Shown: one piece after another, positions 9,011 through 17,528 of the stretch
Numbering within the stretch: the stretch's first letter is position 1
Layout: every line of letters begins with the position of its first letter
Assembly (NCBI RefSeq): GCF_000830005.1
Contig: NZ_CP010407.1
Coordinates: 3,639,001-3,703,000 of the forward strand
DNA from: Streptomyces vietnamensis
Lineage (GTDB): Bacteria; Actinomycetota; Actinomycetes; Streptomycetales; Streptomycetaceae
Direction of reading: 5' to 3'
Length of the DNA stretch: 64,000 bases
The notes under the pieces: generated by a model
Told to the model about the DNA's origin: nothing
The model's database searches: none
What the model saw: only the letters and a program-made list of their open reading frames with translations
Translations under genes and position numbers: made by a program

Positions 9011-9478
9011 ATGGCGCACCAGCCCGAGGCCCGCATGACCAACCCCGCCCACCTCCTGGCCGACGCCGGTCCGGCGATCCAGAACCTGATCAAGGCCACC
9101 CGGCAGGGCGGGGTCGACGAGTCGATCCTGGAGCTGGTGCACCTGCGGGCCAGCCAGATCAACAACTGCGGCTTCTGCGTCGACTACGGAGCCAAGAGCG
9201 CCAGGAAGAACGGCGTCAGCGACGAGAAGCTGTTCGCCGTGGCGGCGTGGCGCGAGGCGCCGTACTTCTCCGACGAGGAGCGGGCGGCCCTCGCCCTCGC
9301 CGAGGCGGCGACCCGGCTCGCCGACGCCCCGGACGCGGTGCCGGACGCGGTGTGGGACGCGGCCGCCGATCACTTCGACGAGAAGCAGCTCGCCGCGATC
9401 GTCCTGATGGTCGGCGTCACGAACCTGTTCAACCGGCTCAACGTCACCGTCCGCCAGCCGGCGGGCGTGGGTTTCTGA
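9011..9478 (+). CDS. Carboxymuconolactone decarboxylase family / AhpD-like protein
   Basis: 155-residue all-helical protein with the AhpD-type redox motif N-N-C-G-F-C-V-D-Y-G (CxxC near residues 53-56) preceded by ELVHLRASQIN, the classic signature. Family members act as alkylhydroperoxidases or thiol-dependent reductases. The start follows a GGAG-containing leader, and the gene has a promoter matching the ECF41 sigma class, consistent with stress-induced expression; in other actinobacteria such genes are often next to that sigma factor. Its last 35 bases overlap the convergent acetyltransferase gene. Confidence 0.88.
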   Translation: MAHQPEARMTNPAHLLADAGPAIQNLIKATRQGGVDESILELVHLRASQINNCGFCVDYGAKSARKNGVSDEKLFAVAAWREAPYFSDEERAALALAEAATRLADAPDAVPDAVWDAAADHFDEKQLAAIVLMVGVTNLFNRLNVTVRQPAGVGF

Positions 9479-9917
9479 CCATCAGCACGTCCACCGGGTC
9501 CTCGGACTCCCACGCGAACCCCTCCCGCTCGTAGAGGCGGCGGGCCGCGCTGCCCTGGAGCACCACCAGGCGGACCTGGAGCGACGCCTCGTCCGCCCGG
9601 GCGAGGAGGTCGCGCAGCACCGCCGTCCCGAGGCCCCGGCCCTGGGTGGCGGGGTCCAGGTAGAAGTGTTCGAGGTAGAGGCCCTCGCCGTCCTCGTACG
9701 GGCGCACCGTCACGCATCCGGCGAGTGCGCCGTCCACTTCGATCACCGAGGTGTGCGCCGGCGAGAAGCCGTCGCGCAGCCGCTGGCGCACCCGGTGCTC
9801 GTCGTAGCGGCCGAGGCGCACCAGGTCCTCGCGCATCACCTCGGCCCGCAGCTCGGCCATCGCCTCGACGTCCTCCGCCCGGCCCGGCCGCAGCGCCCAG
9901 TTCGTTTCCCGATACAT
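9444..9917 (-). CDS. GNAT family N-acetyltransferase
   Basis: 157 residues covering a complete GNAT fold: ALRPGRAEDVEAMAELR start, LYLEHFYLDPATQGRGLGTAVLRDLL (acetyl-CoA loop Q-G-R-G-L-G), and the RRLYEREGFAWESEDP closing motif. Likely acetylates a small molecule or protein N-terminus; substrate unknown. The gene starts at an ATG close to TACATGTACG and runs convergent to the AhpD-like gene, sharing 35 bases of 3' coding sequence with it, so each mRNA is partly antisense to the other. Confidence 0.85.
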   Translation of the reverse strand: MYRETNWALRPGRAEDVEAMAELRAEVMREDLVRLGRYDEHRVRQRLRDGFSPAHTSVIEVDGALAGCVTVRPYEDGEGLYLEHFYLDPATQGRGLGTAVLRDLLARADEASLQVRLVVLQGSAARRLYEREGFAWESEDPVDVLMVRNPRPPAGGR

Positions 9918-10017
9918 GTACGCATCCTAAGGAGCCCCCTGCGACCTCCCGTCCGGTCGGGCACGGTCGTCGCCGGACGGTCGTAACCGGATCCGCGCCG
10001 TCCGCGTTACGACGGGC

Positions 10018-10236
10018 ATGAAGAGGATCCTCACCGCAGCCGCCCTGACCGTCTTCGCCGCCGCGGGTGCCGCCGGCGCCGCCGCCGGGACCGCGGCCGC
10101 CGACACCGGCGGCCTGAACCTTCCCTCGGTCGTCCCCCTCAGCGGCGTCCTGACCCCCAAGGCGAAGCCGGCCCACACCCCCGACCTGCCGCCCGCCAAC
10201 GCGGCGGTGGAGCGCCTGCTCCCCGGGCATCACTGA
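10018..10236 (+). CDS. Small secreted protein
   Basis: 72 residues: MKR start, then an Ala/Gly-rich hydrophobic stretch ending in TAAADTGG, a typical Sec signal peptide with an A-x-A cleavage site near residue 28. The mature part is only about 44 residues, Pro/Leu-rich, without cysteines. It resembles small chaplin-neighbour style secreted hypotheticals of Streptomyces but I cannot assign a function. A strong hairpin follows at 10251-10288. Confidence 0.7.
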   Translation: MKRILTAAALTVFAAAGAAGAAAGTAAADTGGLNLPSVVPLSGVLTPKAKPAHTPDLPPANAAVERLLPGHH

Positions 10237-10250
10237 GCCGTACGAACGCA

Positions 10251-10288
10251 GCGAAGGTGGCGGACCCCCCACGGGCCGCCACCTTCGC
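10251..10288. terminator. Intrinsic terminator
   Basis: GCGAAGGTGGCGG (10251-10263) pairs perfectly with CCGCCACCTTCGC (10276-10288), 12-base loop. It separates the small secreted-protein gene from the convergent permease gene ending at 10314. Confidence 0.85.
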
Positions 10289-10313
10289 GTTTCCGGGACG
10301 CCTCAGGAGGGCG

Positions 10314-11885
10314 TCAGTCGGCGACCACCAGCGACGGGGTCTCCTTCGTGAGGATCTCGCCGCGGAAGAAGGCCGGGCTGCGGCGCTGCATGACCAGCAT
10401 GATGACCACGCCGAGGAGCAGCAGTCCGACGCCGATCACGAAGACCGAGCCGACGCCGAGGACCGAGGAGCCGGAGCCGTACGCCGGGTCCCACATGTCG
10501 TAGAGCGTCTTGCCGAAGACGGCGGTGAGCATCAGGCCGCCGAGGAACGGGATGACGCCCTTGAAGGCGAGGTCGCGGGCCGAGTCGAAGAGCTCCGCGC
10601 GGAAGAACCAGACGCAGGCGAAGGCCGTCAGCGCGTAGTAGAAGCAGATCATCAGGCCGAGCGCGTAGATGGTGTCGACCAGGACGTTCTCGCTGACCAG
10701 GGTCATCACGGTGTAGAAGACGCCGGTCGCGACGCCGGCGACGATCGTGGCCTTGCCGGGGACCTTGAAGACGGGGTGGACCCGGGCGAAGGACGGCGGC
10801 AGCGCCTCGTAGCTGGACATGGCGAGGACCGTGCGGGCGACCGGGATGAAGGTGGTCTGCAGGCTCGCGGCGGCGGAGGCGAGGACGGCGACGAAGAGCG
10901 CGATGCCGAGGACGGGGCCCATGACCGGGCCCGCGAGGGCGGCGAAGACGTTGTCGGAGGTCTCCGGGTTGGCGAGGCCGAGGCCCTTGTCGCCGGAGCC
11001 GACGACCATCTGGGCGGCGACGCCGGTGGCCAGGTAGGAGCCGACCAGGACGACCATCGAGATGAGCGCGGCGCGGCCCGGGGTCTTGTCGCTGTCGACG
11101 GTCTCCTCGTTGGCCGTGAGGCAGGTGTCCCAGCCCCAGTACATGAAGATCGACAGCGAGAGGCCGGCGGTGAAGGCCGCGAAGGAGCCGACGGAGAAGG
11201 GGTTCAGCCAGGACCAGGAGAAGCTCGCCCCGGTCGGGAAGTCGACCGAGCCGGCCTTGGAGAAGGCCATGACGACGAAGACCGCGAGGACGGCCAGCTG
11301 GAGGCCGACGAGGGTGTACTGCACGCCCTTGGTGGCGGTCATGCCGCGGTAGCTGATCGCGGTCGCGGCGGCGATCAGGGTGAGGCAGGTGAGGATGTGG
11401 ACGGCCTTGTTGTCGTCCAGGGCGGCGATCGAGGGGTTGCCGCTGATCTCGCCGGCGAGCAGCCAGAAGTACGAGGTCGCGACGCCGGCCAGGTTGGACA
11501 GCACGATGATCGTCGCGATGACCAGGCCCCAGCCGCACATCCAGCCGACCTTGGGGCCGAAGGCCTTCACGGTCCAGGTGAAGGAGGTGCCGCAGTCGGG
11601 CATGCGCTTGTTGAGCTCGCGGTACGCGAACGCGACGAGCAGCATCGGCAGGAAGCCCGCGAGGAAGACGGCGGGCATCTGCAGTCCGACCTCGCCGGCG
11701 GTGGAGCCGAGCGTGGAGGTCAGGCAGTAGACGGGGGCGACGGTCGAGATGCCGATGACGGCGCTGCCCATGAGGCCCACGGAGTTGCCGCCGAGGCCCT
11801 TGGTGCGCACGCCGGAGGCGTCTCCCGGGGCGTCGGTGCCCCTTGCCGTGTCTCCGGCCTGCTGCCGTACGTCCACCTGAGTCAT
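10314..11885 (-). CDS. APC family amino-acid/polyamine permease
   Basis: 523-residue integral membrane protein with about 12 hydrophobic segments and the amino acid-polyamine-organocation pattern: GLMGSAVIGISTVAPVYCLTS at the first helix and MSSYEALPPSFARVHPVFKVPGKA in the loop before helix 9. It should import an amino acid or amine. The ATG at 11885 was chosen rather than an upstream in-frame start at 11915. Upstream is a 283-base region with a long inverted repeat, so expression is probably regulated. It precedes the aldehyde-dehydrogenase/amidohydrolase genes on the same strand but is separated from them by that region and may be a distinct unit. Confidence 0.88.
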   Translation of the reverse strand: MTQVDVRQQAGDTARGTDAPGDASGVRTKGLGGNSVGLMGSAVIGISTVAPVYCLTSTLGSTAGEVGLQMPAVFLAGFLPMLLVAFAYRELNKRMPDCGTSFTWTVKAFGPKVGWMCGWGLVIATIIVLSNLAGVATSYFWLLAGEISGNPSIAALDDNKAVHILTCLTLIAAATAISYRGMTATKGVQYTLVGLQLAVLAVFVVMAFSKAGSVDFPTGASFSWSWLNPFSVGSFAAFTAGLSLSIFMYWGWDTCLTANEETVDSDKTPGRAALISMVVLVGSYLATGVAAQMVVGSGDKGLGLANPETSDNVFAALAGPVMGPVLGIALFVAVLASAAASLQTTFIPVARTVLAMSSYEALPPSFARVHPVFKVPGKATIVAGVATGVFYTVMTLVSENVLVDTIYALGLMICFYYALTAFACVWFFRAELFDSARDLAFKGVIPFLGGLMLTAVFGKTLYDMWDPAYGSGSSVLGVGSVFVIGVGLLLLGVVIMLVMQRRSPAFFRGEILTKETPSLVVAD

Positions 11886-11974
11886 GAACTTGACGTTAAA
11901 TGCTGCGGTTTCCACATCCGGAGGATCGGACTCCGCTCACTTGATCGATCATGACCTTGCATTGCGGGGGTCGA

Positions 11975-12054
11975 ATCGGACACTCGCCGATGATTGAAAG
12001 ATCGACCAACCGGACGGGTCGAGCATCCGACAGGTCCGGTGGCGAGTGTCCGAT
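11975..12054. promoter_or_regulatory. Long inverted repeat upstream of the permease
   Basis: ATCGGACACTCGCC (11975-11988) is repeated as its exact reverse complement at 12041-12054, with 52 bases between. The two 14-base arms could be paired operator half-sites for one regulator, or form a large stem in the permease 5' leader or a terminator after the aldehyde dehydrogenase gene. The enclosed DNA is unusually AT-rich (TGATTGAAAGATCG). Confidence 0.5.
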
Positions 12055-12168
12055 ATGCGGGAACCGCAGCCATGCCCCAAATGTCCGTTTCAAAAATTTC
12101 CCATGGAAATTTGGAGACGGTTCTCACCCCGGACATCGGGCGGCCGTCCCTCGGCCGTCGGGTGGCCG

Positions 12169-13629
12169 TCATCCCGGCCAGACGACCGCCTGCAGCTCGC
12201 TGTACGCGTGCAGCGCGTACGAGCCCACGTCCCGTCCGACACCGCTCTTCTTGAAGCCGCCGAACGGCGCCTCCATGTTCCGGCCGATCGTGTTCACGCC
12301 CACCCCACCGGCCCGCAGCCGGGCCGCGACGCGGAAGGCGCGGGCCACGTCGCCGGACCACACGTAGTCGATCAGTCCGTAGTCGCTGTCGTTCGCGAGC
12401 GCGATCCCCTCCTCCTCGTCGTCGAAGGGCACGACCACCACGACCGGGCCGAAGATCTCCTCCCGCACCACCCGCATCTCGTTGGTGCAGTCCGCGAGCA
12501 GCGTCGGGGCCACGTAGAAGCCCTTGGCGAAGTCCGGACGCTCGCCGCCCGCGACGACCCGCGCCCCTTCCTTCCTTCCGAGCTCGACGTACGACTCCAC
12601 CCGGTCGCGGTGCGCCGCCGAGATCACCGGGCCGACGACCGTCCCCTTCTCCGCCGGGTCCCCCACCTTCATGAAGGCGAGGTAGCCGGTCAGCTTCTCG
12701 ACGAGCTGCTCGTAGATCCCACGCTGGGCGAGCACCCGGGTCGGGGCGGTGCAGATCTGCCCGCTGTAGAAGGCGAAGGTCGTCCCGATCCCCATCACCG
12801 CCGAGTCCAGGTCGGCGTCGTCGAAGACGAGCGCGGCCCCCTTCCCGCCCAGCTCCATCAGCTGCCGCTTGAGCGAGCGGCCGCAGACCTCGCCGATCGC
12901 CTGGCCGACGGCCGTGGAGCCGGTGAAGGAGACCATGTCGACGTCCGGGGAGTCGACGGCCGCCTCGCCGACCGCCTGCGCGGAGCCGGTGACGACGTTC
13001 ACGACGCCCGCCGGGACCCCGGCCTCCGCCAGGGCCCGGGTCATCGCGTACACGGAGAGCGGGTCCTGCGGGGCCGGCTTCACCACCACCGTGTTGCCCA
13101 TGGCGAGCGCCGGGGCGATCTTGCCGGCCGGGTTGGCCCAGGGGTTGTTGTACGAGGTGATGCAGGTGACGACGCCGACCGGGCGCCGTACCGCCACCGC
13201 GCCGAACACCCCGGCCTTCCCCATCGGCCCGGCCTCGTTGATCTGCGGGGGCAGCGCCTGCTCGACCGGTTCCATGGCCCCGCGCGCGTACCGCCGGAAA
13301 CGGGAGGAGCCGACGGCGACCTGCATGCCGCGCGCGGTGCCGGTGGTGGCGCCGGTCTCGGCCCGGGCGAGCAGGACGTTCTCCTCGGCGTCGCGGGCCA
13401 TCAGGTCCGCCGCCCGGTCGAGGATCGCTGCCCGCTCCTCCGGTCTCGTACGGGACCAGGTCGCGAAGGCCTCGCGGGCGGCGGCGGCCGCCTCGTACAC
13501 CTGGGCCTTGCTCGCCTCCGGCGCGAGGCCGACGACCTCCTCCGAGGCCGGGTCGATCACCTCGTAGTGACCGCCGTCGGGCTCGACCCACTCTCCCCCT
13601 ATATAGAGGCGCTCGATCCGGGTGGTCAT
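12169..13629 (-). CDS. NAD(P)-dependent aldehyde dehydrogenase
   Basis: 486 residues, the normal length for the ALDH superfamily. Catalytic Cys293 (GQICTAPTR), general base Glu259 (MELGGKGA), Asn161, Lys184 (VVVKPAPQ) and the FTGS cofactor motif (235-238) are present, so it should oxidise an aldehyde to the acid. Its ATG overlaps the TGA of the upstream D-aminoacylase-type gene (ATGA, 13626-13629), so the two are co-translated. The operon probably starts at the LLM gene at 16637 with operators B and B2, placing this enzyme in the TCTGACG regulon. Confidence 0.92.
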   Translation of the reverse strand: MTTRIERLYIGGEWVEPDGGHYEVIDPASEEVVGLAPEASKAQVYEAAAAAREAFATWSRTRPEERAAILDRAADLMARDAEENVLLARAETGATTGTARGMQVAVGSSRFRRYARGAMEPVEQALPPQINEAGPMGKAGVFGAVAVRRPVGVVTCITSYNNPWANPAGKIAPALAMGNTVVVKPAPQDPLSVYAMTRALAEAGVPAGVVNVVTGSAQAVGEAAVDSPDVDMVSFTGSTAVGQAIGEVCGRSLKRQLMELGGKGAALVFDDADLDSAVMGIGTTFAFYSGQICTAPTRVLAQRGIYEQLVEKLTGYLAFMKVGDPAEKGTVVGPVISAAHRDRVESYVELGRKEGARVVAGGERPDFAKGFYVAPTLLADCTNEMRVVREEIFGPVVVVVPFDDEEEGIALANDSDYGLIDYVWSGDVARAFRVAARLRAGGVGVNTIGRNMEAPFGGFKKSGVGRDVGSYALHAYSELQAVVWPG

Positions 13630-15344
13630 CGCGTGCTCACCGTCCTCGTGTCGTGGCCCGAGCGCAGCACCCTGCCCGGGATCGCGCCGGTCACCTCGTC
13701 GTCCCGTACCGTCTCCACGCCGTTGACCCGTACCGACACGATCCCCACCGCGCGCGAGTCGAGGCGCGGGCTGTCCCCCGGCAGGTCGTGCACGAGGGTC
13801 GCCGGTCCGGCGTCGATCCGCTCCGGGTCGAAGAGGACCAGGTCGGCGTGGAAGCCCTCCGCGATCCGGCCGCGCTCGCGGAGCCCGAAGAGCCGGGCCG
13901 GGTCGTCGCTCAGCATCTGCACCGCGCGCTCCAGGGGGACCAGCTTCCGGCCGCGCAGGCAGTCGCCGAGGAAGCGGGTGGTGTACGGGGCGCCGCACAT
14001 CCGGTCCAGGTGCGCGCCCGCGTCCGAGCCGCCGAGCAGGACGTCCTCGTGGTCCCAGGTCTCCCGGCGCAGCGCCCAGGAGGCCGGGTCGTTGTCGCTG
14101 GGCATCGGCCACAGGACGGTCCGCAGGTCGTCGTTGGCGCAGATCTCGACGAGGGCCTGGAAGGGGTCCTGGCCGCGCTCGGCCGCGATGTCCTTCACGA
14201 CCCGGCCGGTGAGGCCCTCGTTCTCGCGGCTGTACGTGTCCCCTATGACGTACCGGCCGAAGTGCGCGAGCCGCCGGAAGACCCCGGCCTCCTTGGAGTC
14301 CGCGCGCCGCAGCATCTCGGCCCGTACGTCCGGGTCGCGGAGCTTCGCGATCCGCTCGGGCACGGGCAGGCCGAGGATCTCGCCCCAGCCGGGGATGAGG
14401 TTGAGGGCGCAGAAGGTCCCGAGGGACATGTTCATGGGGGTGAGGATCGGCATGGTGAGGGCGACGATCCGGCCGCCGGACTTGCGGGCCCGCTCGGAGG
14501 CGGTGAGCTGGCGCGGGACGCGTTCGGGGACGGCGGCGTCGATGGTGAGGACGTTCCAGTTGAGGGGCCGCCCGGCGGCGACCGTCATCTCGACGAACAG
14601 CTCGATCTCGTCGTCGGAGAACTGGTCGAGGCACCCGGCGAGGATCGCCTCGATCTGCGTCCCCTCGTGCTCGCCGACGGCCTTCGAGAGCGCGATGAGC
14701 TCGGCGGGTGTCGCGTGCCGGGAGGCGACCGGAGCGCCGTCGCCGTCGGAGTGGGTGGAGGACTGGGTGGTGGAGAGGCCCCAGGCGCCGGCGTCCATGG
14801 CCTCCTTGAGGAGGGCCACCATCTGCGCCAGCTGTTCTTCCGTGGGCTGGCCGCCGACCGCGTCCGCGCCCATCACGTACCGGCGCAGGGCGCAGTGGCC
14901 GACCATGAAGCCGGCGTTGACGGCGATCCGGCCGTCGAGGGCGTCCAGGTACTCGGCGAAGGACGACCAGCTCCAGTCGACGCCCTCCTCCAGGGCCTTG
15001 AGGGCCATGCCCTCGACCTTCGACATCATGCGGCGCGTGTAGTCGGCGTCCTCCTGCCGGAGCGGAGCCAGGGTGAAGCCGCAGTTGCCGCCGGCGACGG
15101 TGGTGACGCCGTGGTTCATGGAGGGGGTGGCGTACGGGTCCCAGAAGAGCTGGGCGTCGTAGTGGGTGTGCGGGTCGACGAAGCCGGGCGCGAGGACGAG
15201 GCCGGTGGCGTCCTCGGTGGTGGTCGCCGTCTCCCCGGGCTCGGGGAAGACGATCCGGCCGTCGCGTATGCCGACGTCGGCGATGCGGGCGGGGGCGCCG
15301 GTGCCGTCCACGACGGTGGCGCCCTTGATCAGGTGGTCGAGCAT
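13626..15344 (-). CDS. N-acyl-D-amino-acid deacylase-type amidohydrolase
   Basis: 572 residues of the amidohydrolase superfamily (D-aminoacylase/dihydroorotase-like). Metal ligands are visible in GFVDPHTHYDAQ (H59, H61) and a Cys88 in GGNCGF, matching D-aminoacylase; the C-terminal GRIAEGFHADLVLFDPE motif is also typical. It should hydrolyse an amide or cyclic amide/imide. The ATG at 15344 follows AAAGGGA; an in-frame start at 15443 gives only a low-complexity extension. It overlaps the aldehyde dehydrogenase by four bases. A 168-base gap separates it from the LLM gene upstream, with which it is probably co-transcribed. Confidence 0.88.
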   Translation of the reverse strand: MLDHLIKGATVVDGTGAPARIADVGIRDGRIVFPEPGETATTTEDATGLVLAPGFVDPHTHYDAQLFWDPYATPSMNHGVTTVAGGNCGFTLAPLRQEDADYTRRMMSKVEGMALKALEEGVDWSWSSFAEYLDALDGRIAVNAGFMVGHCALRRYVMGADAVGGQPTEEQLAQMVALLKEAMDAGAWGLSTTQSSTHSDGDGAPVASRHATPAELIALSKAVGEHEGTQIEAILAGCLDQFSDDEIELFVEMTVAAGRPLNWNVLTIDAAVPERVPRQLTASERARKSGGRIVALTMPILTPMNMSLGTFCALNLIPGWGEILGLPVPERIAKLRDPDVRAEMLRRADSKEAGVFRRLAHFGRYVIGDTYSRENEGLTGRVVKDIAAERGQDPFQALVEICANDDLRTVLWPMPSDNDPASWALRRETWDHEDVLLGGSDAGAHLDRMCGAPYTTRFLGDCLRGRKLVPLERAVQMLSDDPARLFGLRERGRIAEGFHADLVLFDPERIDAGPATLVHDLPGDSPRLDSRAVGIVSVRVNGVETVRDDEVTGAIPGRVLRSGHDTRTVSTR

Positions 15345-15512
15345 GACGGTCCCTTTCTGTCCGTGGACGTGGGTGTGCCCCGGACCGGGGCCGCCGCGGG
15401 GCCCCGGCCGGGGCCGGTACGGGGCGGCGGTCCGGGAAGACACCGCTCCGCGCTGTGGGTCGCACCGCCGTGAGCGGGGCCCCGCCCGTTGCGGGCCCGC
15501 GTGGGCCGGGCG

Positions 15513-16637
15513 TCAGGACCCCGACGACTGCCGCATGCGTGTCGTCCGGTGGACCGGGTCCGTGTCGATCTTCGGGATCACGTGCTCCCCGATCAGCTTG
15601 ATCGAGTTCATCGTGTCCTCGTAGGAGATCCCGATCGGGAGGCCGAAGGACAGCTGGTCGGCCCCGGCCTGCTCCCACCGCTTGCACTGCGCCAGGACCT
15701 CGCTCGGGTCGCCGCAGATCATCAGCTCCTCCTGGATGAGGAGTTCGATGATCTCGGCCGAGTACTCGGGGAGGAGTTCGGGCCACTCGGGGATGCCCTC
15801 GGGCCGCGGGAAGGTGTCGTGGTAGCGGAAGAGGAGGGACTGGAGGTAGTTCAGGCCCCCGCCGACCGCGATCTCGACGGCCTTCTCGTGCGTCTCCGCG
15901 CAGATCGCCGTCGACGTCACCATGACGTTGTCGTTGACGAAGGCGCCGACCGCCTTGGCCTCCTTGATCGCGTTCTTGTAGGACTCGACGACCCACTCCA
16001 TGTCGGAGACCTTCTGGACGCTGAAGCCGAGGACGCCGAGGCCCATCTTCCCGGCCATGGCGTACGAGGACGGGGAGCCGGCCGCGTACCACATGGCCGG
16101 GTGGGACTTCCCGTACGGCTTGGGGAGGACCTTGCGGGGCGGCAGCGACCAGTGCTTGCCCTGGAAGCCGACGTACTCCTCCTGGAGCCACATCTTGGGG
16201 AACTCGGCGATGGTCTCCTCCCAGATCTCCTTCGTGTGGTTCATGTCGGTGATGCCCGGCATGAACCCGAGGATCTCGTGGGAGCCCGCCCCGCGCCCGG
16301 AGCCGAACTCGAAGCGGCCGCCGGAGAGGTGGTCGAGCATGGCGACCTTCTCGGCGACCTTGACCGGGTGGTTGACCGGGGCCAGGGGGTTGAAGATGCC
16401 CGAACCCAGGTGGATGCGGTCCGTCGCGTGCGCGAGGTAGCCCAGGTAGACGTCGTTGGCGGAGAGGTGCGAGTACTCCTCCAGGAAGTGGTGCTCGGAG
16501 GCCCAGGCGTACTTGAAGCCGGACTTGTCGGCCTGGATGACGTACTCGGTCTCCTCCATGAGGGCCTTGTGCTCGGCTTCGGGATCGGTCTCGGCGCGCT
16601 TGCCGACGTATCCCTGTACGAAGATCCCGAATTCCAA
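15513..16637 (-). CDS. LLM class flavin-dependent oxidoreductase (monooxygenase-like)
   Basis: 374 residues with bacterial luciferase-like architecture: LGSGIFNPLAPVNHPVKVAEKV, LDHLSGGRFEFGSGRGAGSHE, and a C-terminal GDPSEVLAQCKRWEQAGADQL segment. The length and R-G-A-G-S-H-E motif are nearer FMN-dependent monooxygenases than short F420 reductases, so FMN or F420 use is open. It is first in a probable operon with the deacylase and aldehyde dehydrogenase. Operator B lies 27-43 bases upstream of its start and B2 91-107 bases upstream, so it is a clear member of the palindrome regulon. Confidence 0.87.
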   Translation of the reverse strand: MEFGIFVQGYVGKRAETDPEAEHKALMEETEYVIQADKSGFKYAWASEHHFLEEYSHLSANDVYLGYLAHATDRIHLGSGIFNPLAPVNHPVKVAEKVAMLDHLSGGRFEFGSGRGAGSHEILGFMPGITDMNHTKEIWEETIAEFPKMWLQEEYVGFQGKHWSLPPRKVLPKPYGKSHPAMWYAAGSPSSYAMAGKMGLGVLGFSVQKVSDMEWVVESYKNAIKEAKAVGAFVNDNVMVTSTAICAETHEKAVEIAVGGGLNYLQSLLFRYHDTFPRPEGIPEWPELLPEYSAEIIELLIQEELMICGDPSEVLAQCKRWEQAGADQLSFGLPIGISYEDTMNSIKLIGEHVIPKIDTDPVHRTTRMRQSSGS

Positions 16638-16663
16638 GGAAGTTCACCGCCCCTGATTTCGTT

Positions 16664-16680
16664 TCTGACGATCCGTCAGA
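16664..16680. promoter_or_regulatory. Regulon operator, site B
   Basis: TCTGACGATCCGTCAGA: perfect 7-base arms around ATC. Located 27-43 bases upstream of the LLM start at 16637, where a repressor would cover the promoter. Confidence 0.75.
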
Positions 16681-16727
16681 TTTACTGATGTGCTCGACTC
16701 TCGCACCGCACCGCAGGTGCGTCAATA

Positions 16728-16744
16728 CCTGATGAAGCGTCAGA
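16728..16744. promoter_or_regulatory. Regulon operator, site B2
   Basis: CCTGATGAAGCGTCAGA: 12 of 14 arm bases match the consensus. It lies six bases beyond the stop of the SDR gene and 91-107 bases upstream of the LLM start; a second site for cooperative binding is plausible. Confidence 0.55.
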
Positions 16745-16749
16745 CGACC

Positions 16750-17511
16750 TCAGAAGAGGCTCACGCCCGCCAGCCAGCCGCCGTCGATCACGAACGGCTG
16801 GCCCGTGATGTACGCCGAGTCCTCCCCGGTCAGGAAGAGCGCGAGGGCCGCCACCTCCTCCGGCCGGCCGATCCGGCCGAGCGGCACGAGCTTGCGGTAC
16901 AGCTCGGCGGTGGCCGCCGGGTCGACGCCCTCCGGGTTGCTCATGGGGGTGTCGATCGCCCCGGGGCAGACCGCGTTCACCCGGATCCCCTTCCCCGCCA
17001 GCTCCAGGGCGGCGACCCGGGTGAGACCGAGGACGGCGTGCTTGCTCGCCGCGTAGGCGCCGACCCCGGCCATGCCGGTGACCCCCGTGTACGAGGCGGT
17101 GTTGACGATCGTCCCGCCGCCGGCCGCCGCGATCTCGGGCGCGACCGTGCGGATGCCGAGGAAGCAGCCGGTCTGGTTGACGGAGACGATCGCCCGGAAC
17201 TCGTCGAGCGGGGTCGAGACCAGCTCGTTGAAGCGCAGGATCCCCGCGTTGTTGACGAGGCCGTCGATCTTCCCGAACCGCTCCTTGGCCGCCGCCACGG
17301 CCGCCGTCCAGCCGTCCTCGCTGGTCACGTCCAGATGGACGTACGCGGCCCGGTCCTCGCCCAGCTCCTTCGCGAGCGCCTCCCCGGGGCCGTCGAGGAC
17401 GTCCGCGAGGACGACCCTCGCGCCCTCGGCGGCGAACAGCCGGGCCTCCTGCTCGCCCTGCCCGCGCGCCGCACCGGTGACGAGGACGACCCGCCCGTCG
17501 AGCTTGCCCAT
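16750..17511 (-). CDS. SDR family dehydrogenase (3-alpha/20-beta-hydroxysteroid dehydrogenase-like)
   Basis: 253-residue classical SDR: TGAARGQG (12-19), NNAG (87-90), catalytic Ser140, Tyr153 and Lys157 (YAASK), then PGAIDTPMSNPEG. The A-R-G-Q-G-E-Q-E segment is typical of the actinobacterial group annotated as 3-alpha (or 20-beta)-hydroxysteroid dehydrogenases, although substrates are broad. It follows the LLM gene (17529-18446) with a 17-base gap and the same strand, so the two form an operon behind operators C and C2. Confidence 0.9.
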   Translation of the reverse strand: MGKLDGRVVLVTGAARGQGEQEARLFAAEGARVVLADVLDGPGEALAKELGEDRAAYVHLDVTSEDGWTAAVAAAKERFGKIDGLVNNAGILRFNELVSTPLDEFRAIVSVNQTGCFLGIRTVAPEIAAAGGGTIVNTASYTGVTGMAGVGAYAASKHAVLGLTRVAALELAGKGIRVNAVCPGAIDTPMSNPEGVDPAATAELYRKLVPLGRIGRPEEVAALALFLTGEDSAYITGQPFVIDGGWLAGVSLF

Positions 17512-17528
17512 GTCCGTACTCCCTGTTT

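Noticed and set aside
7219..9165. 648-residue minus-strand ORF covering the LLM gene and beyond
   Set aside because: Only its last 276 residues match a family; the upstream part is antisense of the acetyltransferase, so it is a shadow.
12169..16725. 1518-residue ORF across three genes
   Set aside because: It is a frame-open shadow; only the ALDH part at its end is real.
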